From: an uncultured Bacteroidota bacterium
GTDB taxonomy: Bacteria; Bacteroidota; Bacteroidia; Chitinophagales; Chitinophagaceae
Reading direction: 5' to 3'
Assembly (NCBI GenBank): GCA_946479535.1
Contig: CAMLGP010000150.1
Location: forward strand, 1 to 6,825
DNA length: 6,825 nucleotides
The notes beneath the pieces were generated by a model. The model ran no database searches and was not told the DNA's origin. It saw only the letters and a list, made by a program, of their open reading frames with translations. The position numbers and the translations under genes are program-made. Positions 4,701-6,825 of this stretch are shown piece after piece. Position 1 is the stretch's first letter. Each line of letters opens with the position of its first letter.

Positions 4701-6825
4701 TTATTTATGCTTTGCTACCTCAGATCTGATCACATTTAGCGCTCCTCCAGCCTTGAACCATTCAATCTGCTGGGCATTATATGTATGATTGACCTTGATC
4801 ACATCAACCGATCCATCCTTGTGATTCAGCTCAACGGTTAAAGGCTCTCCCGGAGTGAAGCTGGTCAGGCCCATGATATCAATATTATCATCTTCCTGAA
4901 CCTTATCATAATCCTCTTTGTTGGCAAAGGTCAGTGCAAGCATCCCCTGTTTTTTCAGGTTTGTTTCATGGATCCTCGCAAAGCTTCTTACAATAATTGC
5001 TCTTACTCCCAAATGCCTTGGTTCCATAGCGGCGTGCTCACGGCTTGAACCTTCACCATAGTTTTCATCCCCTACTACAACACTGCCTGTATGCGCTGCT
5101 TTGTAAGCACGGGCTGTTGCAGGAACTGGACCATATTCACCAGTCAGCTGATTCTTTACTTTATCAGTTTCATTATTGAAGTAGTTGATGGCGCCGATCA
5201 GCATATTATTGCTGATATTATCCAGGTGACCACGGAATTTCAGCCAGGGCCCAGCCATGGAGATATGGTCAGTGGTACATTTTCCTTTTGCTTTGATCAG
5301 TAATTTTAATCCCTGCAGATCATATCCTTCCCAGGGTGCAAATGCAGCAAGCAATTGCAGACGCTGGCTGTCCGGATTCACTACAACCTTCACATCACTG
5401 CCATCTTTTGCAGGAGCCTGGTAACCGGGATCATCTACAGCAAATCCCTTGGGAGGAAGCTCAAATCCGGTAGGTTCCTTCAATAAAACATCTTCACCTT
5501 TATCATTCCTGATCTTATCAGTTATTGGGTTAAACGCAATGGTGCCGGCAATAGCCATTGCCGTTACAATTTCAGGGCTGGCAACAAATGCATGGGTTGA
5601 TGCAAGACCGTCATTTCTCTTTGCAAAATTCCGGTTGAAAGAAGTGATGATCGTATTCTTTCTGTTGGGATCATCTATATGTCTTGCCCATTGACCAATG
5701 CAGGGTCCGCAGGCATTAGCAAGTACAACACCACCTACACTTTCAAATGTTTTTATGAATCCATCCCGCTCAATTGTGAAACGAACCTGCTCAGATCCAG
5801 GGGTGATGGTGAATTCAGAATTTGCTTTCAGCCCTTTGCTTACCGCATCCTTTACAATGGAAGCTGAACGGCTGATATCTTCATAAGAAGAATTGGTACA
5901 ACTCCCGATCAAAGCCACTTCCAGTTTTGCGGGCCAGCCATTTTCCTTCACTGCTTCTGCCATTTTGGAAATTGGCGTGGCAAGATCGGGAGTAAACGGT
6001 CCATTTACATACGGCTCCAGTGTACTCAGATCAAGTTCAAGGAGCTGATCATAATATTTTTCAGGTTTTGCGTAAACTTCAGGATCGGGACGCAGATGTT
6101 CACGAATATCATCTGCAAGTTTGGCCACTTCTTTCCGGCCGGTAGCCTTCAGGTAATCACTCATCTTCTCATCATAAGCAAATAAGGAGCAGGTAGCACC
6201 AATTTCAGCACCCATATTACAAACGGTTCCTTTACCGGTTGCGCTCATACTGTCAGCACCTTCACCAAAATATTCAACAATGGCACCGGTACCGCCTTTC
6301 ACAGTTAACTGGCCGGCTACCCAAAGGATAACATCTTTACAGGAAGCCCAGCCGCTTAATTTGCCGGTGAGCTTTACGCCGATGATCTTCGGCATCTTCA
6401 ATTCCCAGGGAAGACCTGCCATTACATCTACCGCATCAGCACCACCAACCCCAATAGCTACCATTCCAAGGCCACCAGCATTGGGTGTGTGAGAATCAGT
6501 ACCGATCATCATTCCGCCAGGGAATGCATAGTTTTCCAACACTACCTGGTGGATGATCCCGGCACCAGCCTTCCAGAAGCCGATTCCGTATTTATTGGAA
6601 ATGGAGGAAAGGAAATCGTATACTTCCCTGTTTGTTTCAACTGCAATTTCAAGGTCTTTCTTGGCACCCACTTTCGCCTGGATAAGGTGATCGCAGTGAA
6701 CAGTAGAAGGAACCGCAACCCTTTCACGGCCGCAGGTCATGAACTGTAGCAGTGCCATTTGCGCCGTTGCATCCTGCATAGCCACCCTATCCGGTGCAAA
6801 ATCCACATAATCCTTTCCGCGCACA
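4701..6825 (-). CDS. acn: Aconitate hydratase, mitochondrial type; 5' end cut by the window
   Basis: The visible 707 codons cover nearly the whole enzyme, which isomerises citrate to isocitrate in the cytoplasmic TCA cycle using a [4Fe-4S] cluster. In residues counted from 6824, the cluster ligands are Cys309 ([10 protein letters not shown]), Cys372 and Cys375 ([10 protein letters not shown]). The active-site CDH is at 44-46, IGTDSHTPN at 107-115, and the swivelling C-terminal domain has [17 protein letters not shown] at 590-606, containing the catalytic Ser-Ser-Arg. Long stretches such as [16 protein letters not shown] and [19 protein letters not shown] match eukaryotic mitochondrial aconitase (ACO2) closely, rather than bacterial AcnA or AcnB, by eye. 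The GTG at 6824 is an internal valine codon, not a start: about 50 N-terminal residues lie outside the window, judged from family length near 755. No frameshift or lost key residue is seen. The gene ends at TAA (4701-4703) and is followed by its own terminator. Confidence 0.97.
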   Translation of the reverse strand, partial: VRGKDYVDFAPDRVAMQDATAQMALLQFMTCGRERVAVPSTVHCDHLIQAKVGAKKDLEIAVETNREVYDFLSSISNKYGIGFWKAGAGIIHQVVLENYAFPGGMMIGTDSHTPNAGGLGMVAIGVGGADAVDVMAGLPWELKMPKIIGVKLTGKLSGWASCKDVILWVAGQLTVKGGTGAIVEYFGEGADSMSATGKGTVCNMGAEIGATCSLFAYDEKMSDYLKATGRKEVAKLADDIREHLRPDPEVYAKPEKYYDQLLELDLSTLEPYVNGPFTPDLATPISKMAEAVKENGWPAKLEVALIGSCTNSSYEDISRSASIVKDAVSKGLKANSEFTITPGSEQVRFTIERDGFIKTFESVGGVVLANACGPCIGQWARHIDDPNRKNTIITSFNRNFAKRNDGLASTHAFVASPEIVTAMAIAGTIAFNPITDKIRNDKGEDVLLKEPTGFELPPKGFAVDDPGYQAPAKDGSDVKVVVNPDSQRLQLLAAFAPWEGYDLQGLKLLIKAKGKCTTDHISMAGPWLKFRGHLDNISNNMLIGAINYFNNETDKVKNQLTGEYGPVPATARAYKAAHTGSVVVGDENYGEGSSREHAAMEPRHLGVRAIIVRSFARIHETNLKKQGMLALTFANKEDYDKVQEDDNIDIMGLTSFTPGEPLTVELNHKDGSVDVIKVNHTYNAQQIEWFKAGGALNVIRSEVAKHK

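Noticed and set aside
6280..6749. Plus- and minus-strand open frames inside the aconitase gene
   Set aside because: Shadows in other frames of a strongly conserved gene; no independent coding evidence.
6822..6824. GTG as start codon of the aconitase
   Set aside because: It is an internal valine; comparison with mitochondrial aconitase shows about 50 further N-terminal residues upstream, beyond the window.

Overview
The window looks like a piece of a Bacteroidota chromosome, most likely from the Chitinophagaceae or a near relative (inference). The signs are a mitochondrial-type aconitase, a secreted protein whose N-terminal domain resembles the one in front of Chitinophagaceae cell-wall amidases, a signal peptide ending in -MAQ, start codons without clear Shine-Dalgarno sites, and a TTTG/TAnnTTTG-like promoter. 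All convincing protein genes lie on the minus strand, so the window reads functionally from right to left.

Right part (4701-6825): most of an aconitate hydratase gene, cut at its 5' end by the window edge. It ends 37 nt before a textbook intrinsic terminator (12-bp perfect stem plus T-tract, 4631-4663).

Centre (704-4598): a compact cassette in the order UbiA-family membrane prenyltransferase, type III polyketide synthase, class I SAM methyltransferase, FAD-dependent oxidoreductase. The first three genes overlap (8 nt and 4 nt). The fourth follows after a 112-nt gap that holds a long inverted repeat. The set reads as a self-contained pathway: the synthase makes an aromatic or pyrone polyketide from an acyl starter and malonyl-CoA, the UbiA protein would prenylate it in the membrane, and the methyltransferase and flavoprotein would methylate and oxidise it, perhaps to a quinone-like lipid. 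The enzyme families are clear, including a complete Cys-His-Asn triad in the synthase. The product is not known to me, and this is the most interesting part of the window.

Left part (1-703): the first 102 codons of a secreted, probably amidase-type cell-wall protein (1-308), preceded by a 395-nt AT-rich intergenic region. That region holds a candidate promoter, a possible 25-codon hydrophobic small ORF, and an orphan plus-strand hairpin with a T-run (676-702) that abuts the stop codon of the oxidoreductase gene. No tRNA, rRNA, CRISPR array, insertion sequence or phage gene was seen.
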